Assembly: GCA_016713425.1 (NCBI GenBank) | Contig: JADJPE010000005.1 | Location: 2,232,001 to 2,296,000, forward strand | Length of the DNA stretch: 64,000 nucleotides | DNA from: Deltaproteobacteria bacterium | GTDB lineage: Bacteria > Myxococcota > Kuafuiibacteriia > Kuafuiibacteriales > Kuafuiibacteriaceae | Reading direction: 5' to 3' | Part shown: one piece after another, positions 52,332 through 61,036 of the stretch | How the letters are laid out: every line of letters starts with the position of its first letter | How positions within the stretch are numbered: position 1 is the stretch's first letter | The notes under the pieces: generated by a model | What the model was told of the DNA's origin: nothing | Seen by the model: only the letters and a program-made list of their open reading frames with translations | Databases searched by the model: none | Made by a program: the position numbers and the translations under genes

Positions 52332-53624
52332 ATGGCGGATGAGCGGTCAGATTGGCAAGACGTCCTCTTCAGGCACCGCGAGTGTTGGCCGGTGACCTCG
52401 GAAGGCGTGGGGCCCCTCAAGTTTGGGATGTCACGAGAAGCGATCGAGGCGATCCTCGGCGCGCCGTCTTGGGCCGGAACGGTCGACGAAGACGTTCTTC
52501 CGAGCGCATACGAAGGTGCCTTCGTTCCTGACTGGCAGGTGCTTTTCTTCGAGCGACCGGAGCTCGAGGCGGTCCGGCACACGCTCAGGACGACGCCTTT
52601 TTATGAAGGTGCGTGCCCAGAGCAGCTTCGGCCGGGCCTTCACCTCGTGCTCGAGCCTGGCCACGGCTTGGCGGCCGCGGCCTTCACGCTCTTCGATGTT
52701 TCACCTTCGGTCTTTGGCCGTTCGATTCTGGGATCGACGAGTTCCGAGCTCGTGGCCGCGTCTGGTCACCGACCGGCCAAGGGGCAGCAGGCCCTCCTTG
52801 GGCAGGCCGACGAGCTCCTTCGGTCGAATGGGATCTCGGTCCCTTCCTTTGGACTGGCCATCGGGTCGACGAACGCCGAGCACCACCGCATCGCGCGCGC
52901 CTTGGTTTGGAGCGAGCGCTTCCGCGAGGCTGCGCTGTGGCATCCGGCCGATGTCAAGGGCGCTGGCCCGAAGACGCTCGCACGATTCCTCGAGCCGCCG
53001 GAGTTTGCGCCCTTTCGCCGCGAGAGCCGCCGTCTCAGAGATCTCAAACGAAGCGAGCTTGACGCCGCGGTTGTCCGGCTCTTCGCGTGGGACGAGGATC
53101 CTGTCGAAGAGGACGACGCGCCGACGTGCCTGCTTCAGTATGAAGGGCTCTCGGTTTGGTCGTCTGTCGAAGAGCCGGGATCTGCGGTTCGCGTTCTTCG
53201 CATCTTTCCTGTCGAGTCCGAATTTCCCGAGGCTGCGCGGCCCCGACTCGAGGTACGATCGATGGGCTTCGATGAGCGGCCCGCCAAGGTCGAATGGCCT
53301 GGGCGGGGCGAGAACGGTTTTCGAACGCTGGTGCTTCGAAAGGCTCGAGCGTCGCTTTCACCCGAGAAGCAGAAGGCTATTCTGGCCGCGACATTCGCGG
53401 GATTTCCGCGGATGCCGCTACCAAGCAAAGTCGGGGGCTGGCCTGATTGGTTGCAAGAGAATGAGACGCCGGTCTGTCCCGCGTGCCGGTCGGCAAAGAA
53501 CATGGTTCTTCTTCTTCAGGTCGGCTCCAATCAACGGTGGGCATACGACGGCGACGGAGCCATCTATGTGTTTGGATGCGTCGTTCACTCTGACGAAAAG
53601 GCCGTCGTTTCGCAGAGCCTCTAA
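52332..53624 (+). CDS. Unknown cytosolic protein with a C-terminal zinc-ribbon-containing YwqG-like part
   Basis: 430 residues. N-terminal 100 residues include a repeat-like block GPLKFGMSREAIEAILGAPS, seen in several small bacterial domains with an MxxxxAxxxLG motif. The middle is unrecognised. The C-terminal third has LPSKVGGWPDWLQENETPVC, then PACRSAKNMVLLLQVGSNQ and GDGAIYVFGCVVHSDEK, the layout of YwqG/DUF1963-type proteins with CxxC followed by a later Cys/His. No signal peptide. The final residues SQSL and the stop lie in an 18-bp repeat repeated twice more downstream. Confidence 0.7.
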   Translation: MADERSDWQDVLFRHRECWPVTSEGVGPLKFGMSREAIEAILGAPSWAGTVDEDVLPSAYEGAFVPDWQVLFFERPELEAVRHTLRTTPFYEGACPEQLRPGLHLVLEPGHGLAAAAFTLFDVSPSVFGRSILGSTSSELVAASGHRPAKGQQALLGQADELLRSNGISVPSFGLAIGSTNAEHHRIARALVWSERFREAALWHPADVKGAGPKTLARFLEPPEFAPFRRESRRLRDLKRSELDAAVVRLFAWDEDPVEEDDAPTCLLQYEGLSVWSSVEEPGSAVRVLRIFPVESEFPEAARPRLEVRSMGFDERPAKVEWPGRGENGFRTLVLRKARASLSPEKQKAILAATFAGFPRMPLPSKVGGWPDWLQENETPVCPACRSAKNMVLLLQVGSNQRWAYDGDGAIYVFGCVVHSDEKAVVSQSL

Positions 53625-53660
53625 TCTTCGCAGAGCCTCTAATCTTCGCAGAGCCTCTAA
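53609..53660. repeat. 18-bp tandem repeat, 3 copies, including a stop codon
   Basis: TTCGCAGAGCCTCTAATC begins at 53609 (coding the last codons and the stop TAA at 53622-53624), and again at 53627 and 53645 (last copy incomplete). Every copy carries the same in-frame stop. Confidence 0.9.
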
Positions 53661-53674
53661 GAACGCACGAGGGA

Positions 53675-54238
53675 TCAAGGCTCGATCGTGAGCGCGAGTG
53701 TTGGCGAGCTCTTCAGGCCGCTGATGCGCGTGCCTCTGTAGCTCACCTCGTAGTCGCCCGCTGCGAACGCATAGCCTTCGGACAAGTCGACGACCGCCTC
53801 CACCGAAGCGCCGGGCGCGACGTGCACGTAATCCTCGGGCCCCGGTTCAGCGCGTTTTTTCATCACGCCGCGGTATTCGACCTCATGGCCCGACGTCCGG
53901 ACCGAGAAGATGTCGTTCTGAAGTCCTTCGAAGGCCGTGTGATACTTGCAGAAGGCGTGTGTCTGCCCGGTTGGATTCGAGACGATCATTCGGATGCGGA
54001 TCGATTGCCCGGCCTTCCGTGGCCCTTCGGTGGTCAACCGAACCTCAAGCATTTCGGACGTCATGCGCTTAGGTTCCTCCATCGCTTGCTCGGTGTGCGC
54101 GGCGGGGTCGCTCACCGGCCTGCCCTTTGATGTTTCCAACGGCGCGTGAGCGCCTTGGGCACATCCGACCCAGCCGCCGAGGTTGTTGGTGATGAGCAGC
54201 GCGGCGGCGAGGCCGATCATCGACGTCGGTCGTCTCAT
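53675..54238 (-). CDS. Small lipoprotein resembling the N-terminal region of deuterolysin-type (M35) metalloproteases
   Basis: 187 residues. Signal MRRPTSMIGLAAALLITNNL followed by GGWVGC lipobox. The mature part contains EVRLTTEGPRKAGQSIRIRM, VSNPTGQTHAFCKYHTAFEG, LQNDIFSVRTSGHEVEYRGV, KKRAEPGPEDYVHVAPGASV and LSEGYAFAAGDYEVSYRGT, the beta-sandwich found upstream of M35 peptidase domains. No HExxH peptidase domain is present, so it is a stand-alone copy, perhaps an inhibitor-like or binding domain. Divergent from the sulfatase-like gene. Confidence 0.7.
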   Translation of the reverse strand: MRRPTSMIGLAAALLITNNLGGWVGCAQGAHAPLETSKGRPVSDPAAHTEQAMEEPKRMTSEMLEVRLTTEGPRKAGQSIRIRMIVSNPTGQTHAFCKYHTAFEGLQNDIFSVRTSGHEVEYRGVMKKRAEPGPEDYVHVAPGASVEAVVDLSEGYAFAAGDYEVSYRGTRISGLKSSPTLALTIEP

Positions 54239-54327
54239 GGTCCGGACTGAGTCTACCCGGGCTCGGCATGGGTTGCCAGCTGCGGTTGTGCTCAGGCGGC
54301 TCCGTGCGGTACATGGGGTACGATGTC

Positions 54328-56550
54328 ATGAGCGATCCGCTGAGCGATCCGCTGAGCGATCCGCTGAGCGTCACCCGCGCTGCGAGCCGGGCGGCGATGG
54401 GTCCAAGCGGCCAAAGCGCTCGCGAGAAATTCCTCGCGCCCGTCGTTGACCTCTTTGCACTCGCTTGGCGGGCGTCCTTGTGCGTGACGCTCTTCGAGGC
54501 TCTGAAGCTCATCGTGCGCGTTCAGCCGCCCTTTCTGTCTGTCCTCGAGACCCTCTCATATCTGGCGCATGTCCTGTGCTTGACCGCGATTCTCGCGCTT
54601 GTCGTGAGCGGAGCCGAGAGCGTCGTCTGGGTTGGCCTTCGCGTCTTGGTCCGCGCCTACCCGAGGGGACACTCGTCCAGCGGGCTCGCTCGGAGAAGGC
54701 TTGCGCGGAGAAGGGTTGCGCGGAGAAGGCTTGCGCGGCGATTCCGAAGTGTACCCGGCGTCGGGACGGCCGTCGTGACCCTCGTGGCCGCCGCCATCGT
54801 GGTTGGTGGCGTGTATGGGACGCTCTTCGTGCGCCGCCGCGCGAGCATCGACCTTCCGGAGCTTGTCGACCACACCATCGCTTGGGGCGCCGGCGCTCTG
54901 ACCTTGCTGGTCTTGCCGGCGCTGTTTCGTGTGTCGACGAGGCTCGATCGATCCTTGGCCCGCAGCGGTCGGCGGCTGAACCAACGGGCGCATGCGCTCA
55001 CGATGCTGCTCGCCGTCGGCTGCGTGGAGATCCTCCTCGACACCAAGTTCCCGATGCTTGCGTTGGAGATGAACCTGTATCTTGCTGCGGCGCTCGTGAT
55101 CGTGGCGGCTCAATGGGCTAGCCGCGGACTTGGTTCTACGCGTGCCGTCGAAGCCTCCCTCTTGATCGGCGCCGCTTGTCTTGGCGTCGTCTTGGCGGGC
55201 GCGTCGAACGCCCGAACGCGCGAGATCCTCCGGCAGCGCTCCGACCTAGCCGGGAGTCTCTTGGAAGGCGCTCTCGACCCCTTCGATCTCGACGGGGACG
55301 GCTTCTATCCTCGCTGGATCGGAGGATATGACTGCGACGAGGCCGATCCGCGCCGCAACCCATTTGCGCACGAAGTCCCCGGAAACGGGATCGACGAGGA
55401 TTGCTCCGGTCGTGATGCAACCCCGCTTGCGGAACACGAAGTCGACCTCCGAGCTCGGAACGAAGCGAAAGCGCGAGAGCCCGCGAGCGCTCTCCAGCCT
55501 GACATACTCCTCATTACGATCGACACGCTGTCCGCTCAGCACACGAGCCTCGGTGGCTACTCGCGCGACACCACGCCCAACCTGGCTCGGATCGCGAAGA
55601 TGGGGGCCGTCTTTGAGACGGCCTATTCTCCATGCCCAGCGACCGCGTGTGCCATGCCCGCACTGAGCCAGAACCGGTTTGGGTCGCGGGTGCGACAGAC
55701 GGCGCCAGGTGGTGTCAAGACCATCGGAAGTGAGGTGGCTTCCCTCGGCTACCGAACGGTCGCCGTGTTCTCTATGCGCCCGCCCGCCGGCTTCGAGGAA
55801 ACGATGACGCTCGGGATTGCGTCCAAAGGAAGTGCCCTTGCGCCGGCTCAGATCGACCAGACGTTGTTCGCCTTCTCGAAGGCGGATGACCGCCCAACGT
55901 TCGTCTGGCTCCACATCATGGACCCCCACGCGGAGTACGTTCGGCGGACGGACTGGGTTTATGGAGCTTCCTCCGTCGACCGCTACGACGGGGAGATTCG
56001 TGCGACGGATCATGAGATTGGTCGCGGCCTCTCCGAGCTCTTTCGGACGCCACGTTCGCGTCCGCTCGCTGTGGTCGTCACCGCCGACCACGGCGAGGAG
56101 TTCTTCCGATTCAAGGCCGGCCACGGCCTGACCTTGAGTGAGGCCGTCCTCCGCGTTCCGCTCCTGATTGTGACCAGCGGGATTCGACCGCAGCGAATCG
56201 CCCAGCCCGTGAACATCTTGCGAATCCTTCCCACCTTGCTCGATCTCGGGGGAGGCAGCGGCCGTCGGCTGGTTGGAAGCTTGATGCCTTTGGCGAGGGC
56301 AGAGGCAGCGCTCAACGACCCGAGCGCTGCGGCCTTCGCTGAGCTTCACTATCCGCTCCATCAGCAATGGGCCATCCGCGAAGCCCGCTACAAGCTCGTC
56401 CTCGATCTTCGCTTTGGGTATCGCCAGCTCTTCGACGTCGTGAACGATCCGCTCGAGACGACCAACATCGCCGATGACCTACCGGCGGAGACCACACGGC
56501 TGGAAGAACGGCTCTGGGCCTGGCGCGACGAGATCGGCGCGATCGAGTGA
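54328..56550 (+). CDS. Sulfatase-like membrane protein with Asp-rich metal-binding insert
   Basis: 740 residues. ATG 54328 is followed by a 12-bp repeat (SDPL three times). The N-terminal ~250 residues have several membrane helices (LVDLFALAWR.., TAILALVVSGAESVVWVGL, VTLVAAAIVVGGVYGTLFV), with an Arg-rich cytosolic loop made of 15-bp repeats (ARRRLARRR). At about 325 comes a Ca-binding-like motif, DLDGDGFYPRWIGGYDCDEA and NGIDEDCSG, typical of myxobacterial surface proteins. The C-terminal half is an alkaline-phosphatase/sulfatase fold: DILLITIDTLSAQHTSLGGY, CAMPAL in place of the modified C-x-P-x-R, WLHIMDPHAEYV, and TADHGEEF. Whether formylglycine forms is uncertain because the Arg is Leu. 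Lipid- or sugar-phosphate transferase is an alternative. Confidence 0.8.
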   Translation: MSDPLSDPLSDPLSVTRAASRAAMGPSGQSAREKFLAPVVDLFALAWRASLCVTLFEALKLIVRVQPPFLSVLETLSYLAHVLCLTAILALVVSGAESVVWVGLRVLVRAYPRGHSSSGLARRRLARRRVARRRLARRFRSVPGVGTAVVTLVAAAIVVGGVYGTLFVRRRASIDLPELVDHTIAWGAGALTLLVLPALFRVSTRLDRSLARSGRRLNQRAHALTMLLAVGCVEILLDTKFPMLALEMNLYLAAALVIVAAQWASRGLGSTRAVEASLLIGAACLGVVLAGASNARTREILRQRSDLAGSLLEGALDPFDLDGDGFYPRWIGGYDCDEADPRRNPFAHEVPGNGIDEDCSGRDATPLAEHEVDLRARNEAKAREPASALQPDILLITIDTLSAQHTSLGGYSRDTTPNLARIAKMGAVFETAYSPCPATACAMPALSQNRFGSRVRQTAPGGVKTIGSEVASLGYRTVAVFSMRPPAGFEETMTLGIASKGSALAPAQIDQTLFAFSKADDRPTFVWLHIMDPHAEYVRRTDWVYGASSVDRYDGEIRATDHEIGRGLSELFRTPRSRPLAVVVTADHGEEFFRFKAGHGLTLSEAVLRVPLLIVTSGIRPQRIAQPVNILRILPTLLDLGGGSGRRLVGSLMPLARAEAALNDPSAAAFAELHYPLHQQWAIREARYKLVLDLRFGYRQLFDVVNDPLETTNIADDLPAETTRLEERLWAWRDEIGAIE
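54331..54366. repeat. 12-bp tandem repeat at the sulfatase-like N-terminus, 3 copies
   Basis: AGCGATCCGCTG three times, coding Ser-Asp-Pro-Leu; in frame and adjacent to the chosen start. A fourth, partial AGCGTC follows. Confidence 0.85.
54693..54737. repeat. 15-bp tandem repeat in the sulfatase-like gene, 3 copies
   Basis: GAGAAGGYTTGCGCG three times, coding a run of Ala-Arg-Arg-Arg-Leu in a cytosolic basic loop; in frame. Confidence 0.85.
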
Positions 56551-56554
56551 CGTC

Positions 56555-58915
56555 TCAGGCGGGTTCCATGGCGAGGGCACGGTAGCCGAATGGGGGCATC
56601 ATGAAGACGACCTTGTCGCCACTCACCCGGCCATCCGGCGGTTCGATGCGAACGTCTCCGGCGAGCACGTCGACAAGGCGGTCGAGCGGACTCCCTCGGG
56701 CGGCTGCGAGTGCCTCGAGCGCGAGCGTGGGCAAGCGCACTTCTGCCGCTTGGTCGGTGAGGTTGGCGAGCAGAAGAAGCGGGCGGTCGTTTCCCTCTGA
56801 ATTTCGCTTGATCCATGCCAAAGCCCCTGGATGATTGTGCTCGAGCATGTGTATTTCGCGGCCTCGCATCGAGGCGCTCGTCTTCCAAAGGTGGTTGAGC
56901 TGTCGAAGCAGCGTGATCGCCGGATACTCCGCCAACACGGCGCGCCGGAACTGGTCCGCCGGTATTGCGCCTCGTTGAAGTGCCGATGGATCGTGACATG
57001 CCGATTCGGGCAGCTCGTGCCCCATGCGCTGATAGTACTCGTGCCGCCATTTACGCATGAGACGAGCGTGGGCGACGTTGTTCCTCGCGCCAATCTCGGT
57101 GCCAAAGTAGATCATGGGCGTCGCTGGCAGCATGTAGAGACAGAAGATCGACATCGCGATGCGGGCGGGGTCGCCGCTCAGACAGTCGGCGTGTCGGCAT
57201 CCGGCCGCGAGTCCGTTGCGTGAGATGCCTCCGCCGTGCTTGCGAATGTGTTCGGTGAGGGCCTTGGCTTTTTGCTTCGACGACGCCAGCTCGAGCGGGA
57301 TCTCGTCCTGATTCTCGAGGTAAGCGATGGGTACACAGGGGCGAGGAAGTCGAGGCAGCTCACGCACCGCCGCTTCCAATGGCCGGCGATCCTGTAGGTA
57401 GATTGCTTCTTTCAAGACGATCGTCCCCTTCGTCCACATGAAGGCATCGCCTTGAGAACTGGCCGGAACGCGATGGATCTCCGTCTCGCGGCCGCAGTAT
57501 CGAACCGAGTTGGCGGTCTCTCCAACCACCGAGGGGAGAATGACCTCGCGGTCGCCGACCAGTCTCAGGAACATCTTCATGAGCGCGAGGAGCGAATGCG
57601 TGTCGTCGAGACCATAACCATTCGTGCCTGGCTTTTTTATCCAGTAGGCGACCGCGTCCACGTGCTTTCCGAGGACACCCTGGACGACCTCGCGCCCAAG
57701 AAGCCGAAAGATCTCGCCGAGGACCTTCGGGTTTCGGAGCTCGAGGTCTACCTGATACGGGCGTATCGAAGAGTAGAAGGTCCGCGCTGGAGCGCCCGCG
57801 GCCGGGCCGGCGGTGGCGAGATGGTCATGCGGGACGAACTCGGGCTCCAGAAAACGACGAACCGAGCGGCGCCCCTCCGCATCGTGGTAGTGGACGAGAA
57901 CTTGCCCGCCGGTGACCACCTCGCCGAGGCGCTGCATTCCGGTGACGTCGTGGTAGTAGCCGCGAAACTTCGCGTCGCCGCGGACCGCTTGCCGGAACCA
58001 AGCATGATGGATCGAGGTGTGGTTCACGGCCGCCGTCGTGACGATGCGCTGCCCGAGCTCGTGGCTTCTCCGCATGAACGCGAGGAAGGCTTCCTCACCG
58101 CCAAGAACCTTCGACGTTTCATAGGATACGACGCCTTGGCCGCCGGTGAGCCAATCGGTCTCGTAGTGCTGAAGCAGCAAGATGTTGTCGAAGCCGAGGT
58201 CGCGGACGTAGGGCAGGGACGCGGCCGTGTCGTCGAGCCGCGCGATGCGACTCGTGTCCGGCGTCGAGAAGAACCGAGGATCGATGCAGTACCAGGGTGA
58301 TTGATGCCAGTCTGCCGGGAGCGCAGCGTCGCGCGCCCGCCATCTTTGCTCGTGCTCGTTCTGCGCGACGAGCAGCGCATCGATCATACCTTCGAAGATC
58401 TCGTGCCACTTCCTCGGGTTGATTCGACGACAGAGCCGCTTCGCAACTTCTTCGTCGTGAGGGGTCATCAACGAGGCCCGTCTTGGGGCACGGTTCTCGG
58501 TTGCCGGCTTCGAACCGATGCACACCTCAATCTCGGGGACCGAGTCTTCGTCACCCACCGGCCGCGTCGACTCGACTTCCTCGAGGTCCGATACGCGTTC
58601 GCGCAACATCTTCGAAGGATCGATCAGTACGTTCAGCAAGTTCGATCCGTGGGTTGCGGTCGCGGGTGCGAAGCGCGTGGCCTCGATGCTTCCTCGTCCA
58701 CCCCCACCGGTTTCGGCGGGCGCGCGGTTCAGTCGGCGGTCCGCAGCGTCCATGGCCCTCGCGGCCGAAGCTCCGGTCGGCAACGCGTCGCCGCCCGATG
58801 TCGCTGAGGCGCCGGCCGCACCACCGCCCGCGCGGTCCGTCCGCGTCGGTGGGGGTTCAGGGGTAGCCGGCCGAATGTCCGCCGCGACCCCAGGCGATCG
58901 GAGGAGGTGCACCAT
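56555..58915 (-). CDS. GH13 alpha-amylase family protein (trehalose-synthase-like), probably catalytically inactive
   Basis: 786 residues. A long N-terminal extension (about 1-200, Ala/Pro-rich then helical) precedes a (beta/alpha)8 barrel resembling TreS: SLPYVRDLGFDNILLLQHYE, AVNHTSIHHAWFRQAV (usually DxVxNHTSxxHPWF; the Asp is Ala), GKHVDAVAYWIKKPGTNGYG (nucleophile Asp kept, but the Arg two before it is His), VILPSVVGETANSVRYCG (the acid/base Glu position holds Ser by manual alignment), and AYLENQDEIPLEL (transition-state Asp kept, the His is Gln). An alpha-amylase C-terminal sandwich follows. Several catalytic residues appear lost; binding or regulatory function is inferred. Confidence 0.75.
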   Translation of the reverse strand: MVHLLRSPGVAADIRPATPEPPPTRTDRAGGGAAGASATSGGDALPTGASAARAMDAADRRLNRAPAETGGGGRGSIEATRFAPATATHGSNLLNVLIDPSKMLRERVSDLEEVESTRPVGDEDSVPEIEVCIGSKPATENRAPRRASLMTPHDEEVAKRLCRRINPRKWHEIFEGMIDALLVAQNEHEQRWRARDAALPADWHQSPWYCIDPRFFSTPDTSRIARLDDTAASLPYVRDLGFDNILLLQHYETDWLTGGQGVVSYETSKVLGGEEAFLAFMRRSHELGQRIVTTAAVNHTSIHHAWFRQAVRGDAKFRGYYHDVTGMQRLGEVVTGGQVLVHYHDAEGRRSVRRFLEPEFVPHDHLATAGPAAGAPARTFYSSIRPYQVDLELRNPKVLGEIFRLLGREVVQGVLGKHVDAVAYWIKKPGTNGYGLDDTHSLLALMKMFLRLVGDREVILPSVVGETANSVRYCGRETEIHRVPASSQGDAFMWTKGTIVLKEAIYLQDRRPLEAAVRELPRLPRPCVPIAYLENQDEIPLELASSKQKAKALTEHIRKHGGGISRNGLAAGCRHADCLSGDPARIAMSIFCLYMLPATPMIYFGTEIGARNNVAHARLMRKWRHEYYQRMGHELPESACHDPSALQRGAIPADQFRRAVLAEYPAITLLRQLNHLWKTSASMRGREIHMLEHNHPGALAWIKRNSEGNDRPLLLLANLTDQAAEVRLPTLALEALAAARGSPLDRLVDVLAGDVRIEPPDGRVSGDKVVFMMPPFGYRALAMEPA

Positions 58916-59169
58916 TTGAGCGTCTCACTGCCCAGATGGATTATCGGTCAGCCAAACGCATTGTTGCGTTGAATACGTAAATGGACTGTTGCATTCCGAT
59001 TGATTTCGGGACAGCTCAGGCCGATTTCCCGGGACCGCTGATGCGCAAGTCAGCGCGACCGACGTTCGGTTCGTCGCATCCAAGTTGTGTGGCGCAGCCA
59101 GAATTTCGTCGCCCGCCGAATTCTTTGGGGGGAGTCAGGCGCGGCTTTGCGTGCTAGGCATCACCGGAC
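58916..59169. other. Divergent intergenic region
   Basis: 254 bases between the GH13-like gene and the acyl-CoA dehydrogenase, slightly AT-richer near 58960-59000. Expected to hold promoters for both; no clear sites recognised. Confidence 0.35.
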
Positions 59170-60321
59170 ATGGATCTCGAGCTTTCGGTGGATGAACGTC
59201 TCATTCAGGAGACCGCGCGCCGTTTGGCCGAGGCAGAGCTTCGGCCTCGGGCAGCGGCTGCGGATCGCGACGAGGCTTTTCCGACGGTCCAGACGAGCGC
59301 ACTCGCGCGTGAAGGGTTCATGGCGATGTTGGTCCCCGCGGACTACGGCGGTGCTGAAGTGGGCGCCGTTGCGTATTCGCTGGCGATGACTGAGGTTGCG
59401 CGCGGCTGCGCATCGACTGCGGTCACGATGGCCGTCACCAACATGGTGGGCGATGCGATCGCCACCTTCGGCACGATGGCGCAAAAGCAACAGCTATTGC
59501 CCAAGCTCGCCGCCGGCGAGATGGTAGCGGGTTCGTTTGCGCTGTCTGAACCTGACGCGGGCTCGGATCCGGGGGCCATGACGACGCGAGCCGTGAAGAA
59601 GGACGGTCGATATGTCCTGAACGGCAACAAGTGTTGGATCACGAGTGGCGATCGCGCTGGCGTCTTCTTGGTCTTTGCCAAGAGCGATCCGGACCCATCG
59701 GCGCGATCTCGCGGGATCTCGGCGTTCCTCGTCGAGCCGCATCAACCAGGGGTCGTCGTGGGCCCTCGGGAAGAGAAGCTTGGCTTGCGCGCTTCCGGCA
59801 CCGTCTCTTTGAGCCTCGAAGACGTCGAGGTTCCGGAGGAGGCCAGGCTTGGCGCTGAGGGTGAGGGGTTCAGGATCGCGATGCGCGCGCTCGATGGTGG
59901 GCGGATCGGCGTTGGCTCGCAGGCCATTGGGATCGGCCTTGCGTCTTTGGAGGCGAGTCGAGCCTACGCGATGGAACGCCGCCAATTCGGCCGAGCGATC
60001 GCCGAATTCCAAGCGATTCAGTGGAAGATCGCCGACATGGCCCTCGAGCTGGATGCGGCTCGGCTTCTGGTCCTGCGGGCGGCCTCGATGAAAGATCGCC
60101 GCCTGCCCTTCACCAAGGAGGCGTCGATGGCCAAGCTTTTTGCTACGGAATCGGCCAATCGCGTCGCCGCGCACGCGATCCAGATCCACGGGGGATACGG
60201 GTTCACGCGCTCCTTCGACGTTGAGCGGCATTTCCGGGATGTCCGAGTCACCACGATCTACGAAGGCACCAGCGAGATTCAGCGCATCGTGATCGCGCGG
60301 GCGGTGTTGACCGGGAAGTAA
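59170..60321 (+). CDS. Acyl-CoA dehydrogenase, second copy
   Basis: 383 residues, paralogue of the enzyme at 50575. MDLELSVDERLIQETARRLA at the start, FAD region SFALSEPDAGSDPGAMTTR, KDGRYVLNGNKCWITSGDRA, and the catalytic Glu motif TTIYEGTSEIQRIVIARAVL. Substrate not predictable. It stands upstream of the lipid A operon, 106 bases before ompH, so it is probably an independent unit though partly read-through is possible. Confidence 0.93.
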   Translation: MDLELSVDERLIQETARRLAEAELRPRAAAADRDEAFPTVQTSALAREGFMAMLVPADYGGAEVGAVAYSLAMTEVARGCASTAVTMAVTNMVGDAIATFGTMAQKQQLLPKLAAGEMVAGSFALSEPDAGSDPGAMTTRAVKKDGRYVLNGNKCWITSGDRAGVFLVFAKSDPDPSARSRGISAFLVEPHQPGVVVGPREEKLGLRASGTVSLSLEDVEVPEEARLGAEGEGFRIAMRALDGGRIGVGSQAIGIGLASLEASRAYAMERRQFGRAIAEFQAIQWKIADMALELDAARLLVLRAASMKDRRLPFTKEASMAKLFATESANRVAAHAIQIHGGYGFTRSFDVERHFRDVRVTTIYEGTSEIQRIVIARAVLTGK

Positions 60322-60427
60322 GGCCCGACCCGCCCGTGCGGGCGCACACCTCGGCAGCCCCGGGCGCCCAGAATTGGATGGGGAAGTGGGGCGGGTGCGT
60401 CTTGGTCGCGAAGGCGCTTGACCGTTG

Positions 60428-61036
60428 ATGTCGTCACTCCTAGTGAAACCGCTCATGTCCGCTGCGTTGCGCATGCTCGCGCTCAATGTCGTTCTGGTTG
60501 GAGCGAGTGTTCCGACCCAAGCCTTGGCGTCTTCCGGACCGAAGCTCGCGGTGGTTGACGTCCAAGCGGTCGTCACGTCCGCCCCCATTTGGAAGGACGC
60601 GGTCGGGAAGCTCGAAAAGACCCTCAAGGCTATGCAGGCCGGGATCGAGAACAAGAAGAGCGAGCTCCAGGAGCGTCGGCACAAGCTGGAGGCCAAGAAG
60701 GCGGTCAGTGACTCGGCGGCCCTGGATGAAGAAGAGGCGCAGCTTGCCGGGGAGGAGCAACAACTCGTTCAAGCCTTCATGGCGTCCCAGCAGCGCTTGA
60801 CGGCGGCCGAGAACAAGCTCAAGGCCGCAATGCTTCAACGCGTTCAACAGGTTGTCGAGGTCGAAGGGGCGGGGGGCGATTTCGACTACGTGTTTGACGT
60901 GGGCGACCCAGCGACCCCGAACGTTCTCTACGCGGCCAAGAAGATCGACATCACGGCGCGGGTGATCGAGGGCTACAAGAAGGCGTTTGGCGACAAGCCG
61001 CTTGATGTGAACCTCGATGAGATCGTAGCCCCATGA
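60428..61036 (+). CDS. ompH: OmpH/Skp-family outer-membrane protein chaperone
   Basis: 202 residues from ATG 60428. A signal peptide (ALRMLALNVVLVGASVPTQALA) precedes KLAVVDVQAVVTSAPIWKDA, the usual OmpH opening, and a long central coiled coil (ENKKSELQERRHKLEAKKAV through AENKLKAAMLQRV) that forms the tentacles holding unfolded outer-membrane proteins. The C-terminus returns to the body domain (DYVFDVGDPATPNVLYAAKK). Skp genes sit before lpxD in many bacteria, as here, overlapping by ATGA. Confidence 0.9.
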   Translation: MSSLLVKPLMSAALRMLALNVVLVGASVPTQALASSGPKLAVVDVQAVVTSAPIWKDAVGKLEKTLKAMQAGIENKKSELQERRHKLEAKKAVSDSAALDEEEAQLAGEEQQLVQAFMASQQRLTAAENKLKAAMLQRVQQVVEVEGAGGDFDYVFDVGDPATPNVLYAAKKIDITARVIEGYKKAFGDKPLDVNLDEIVAP

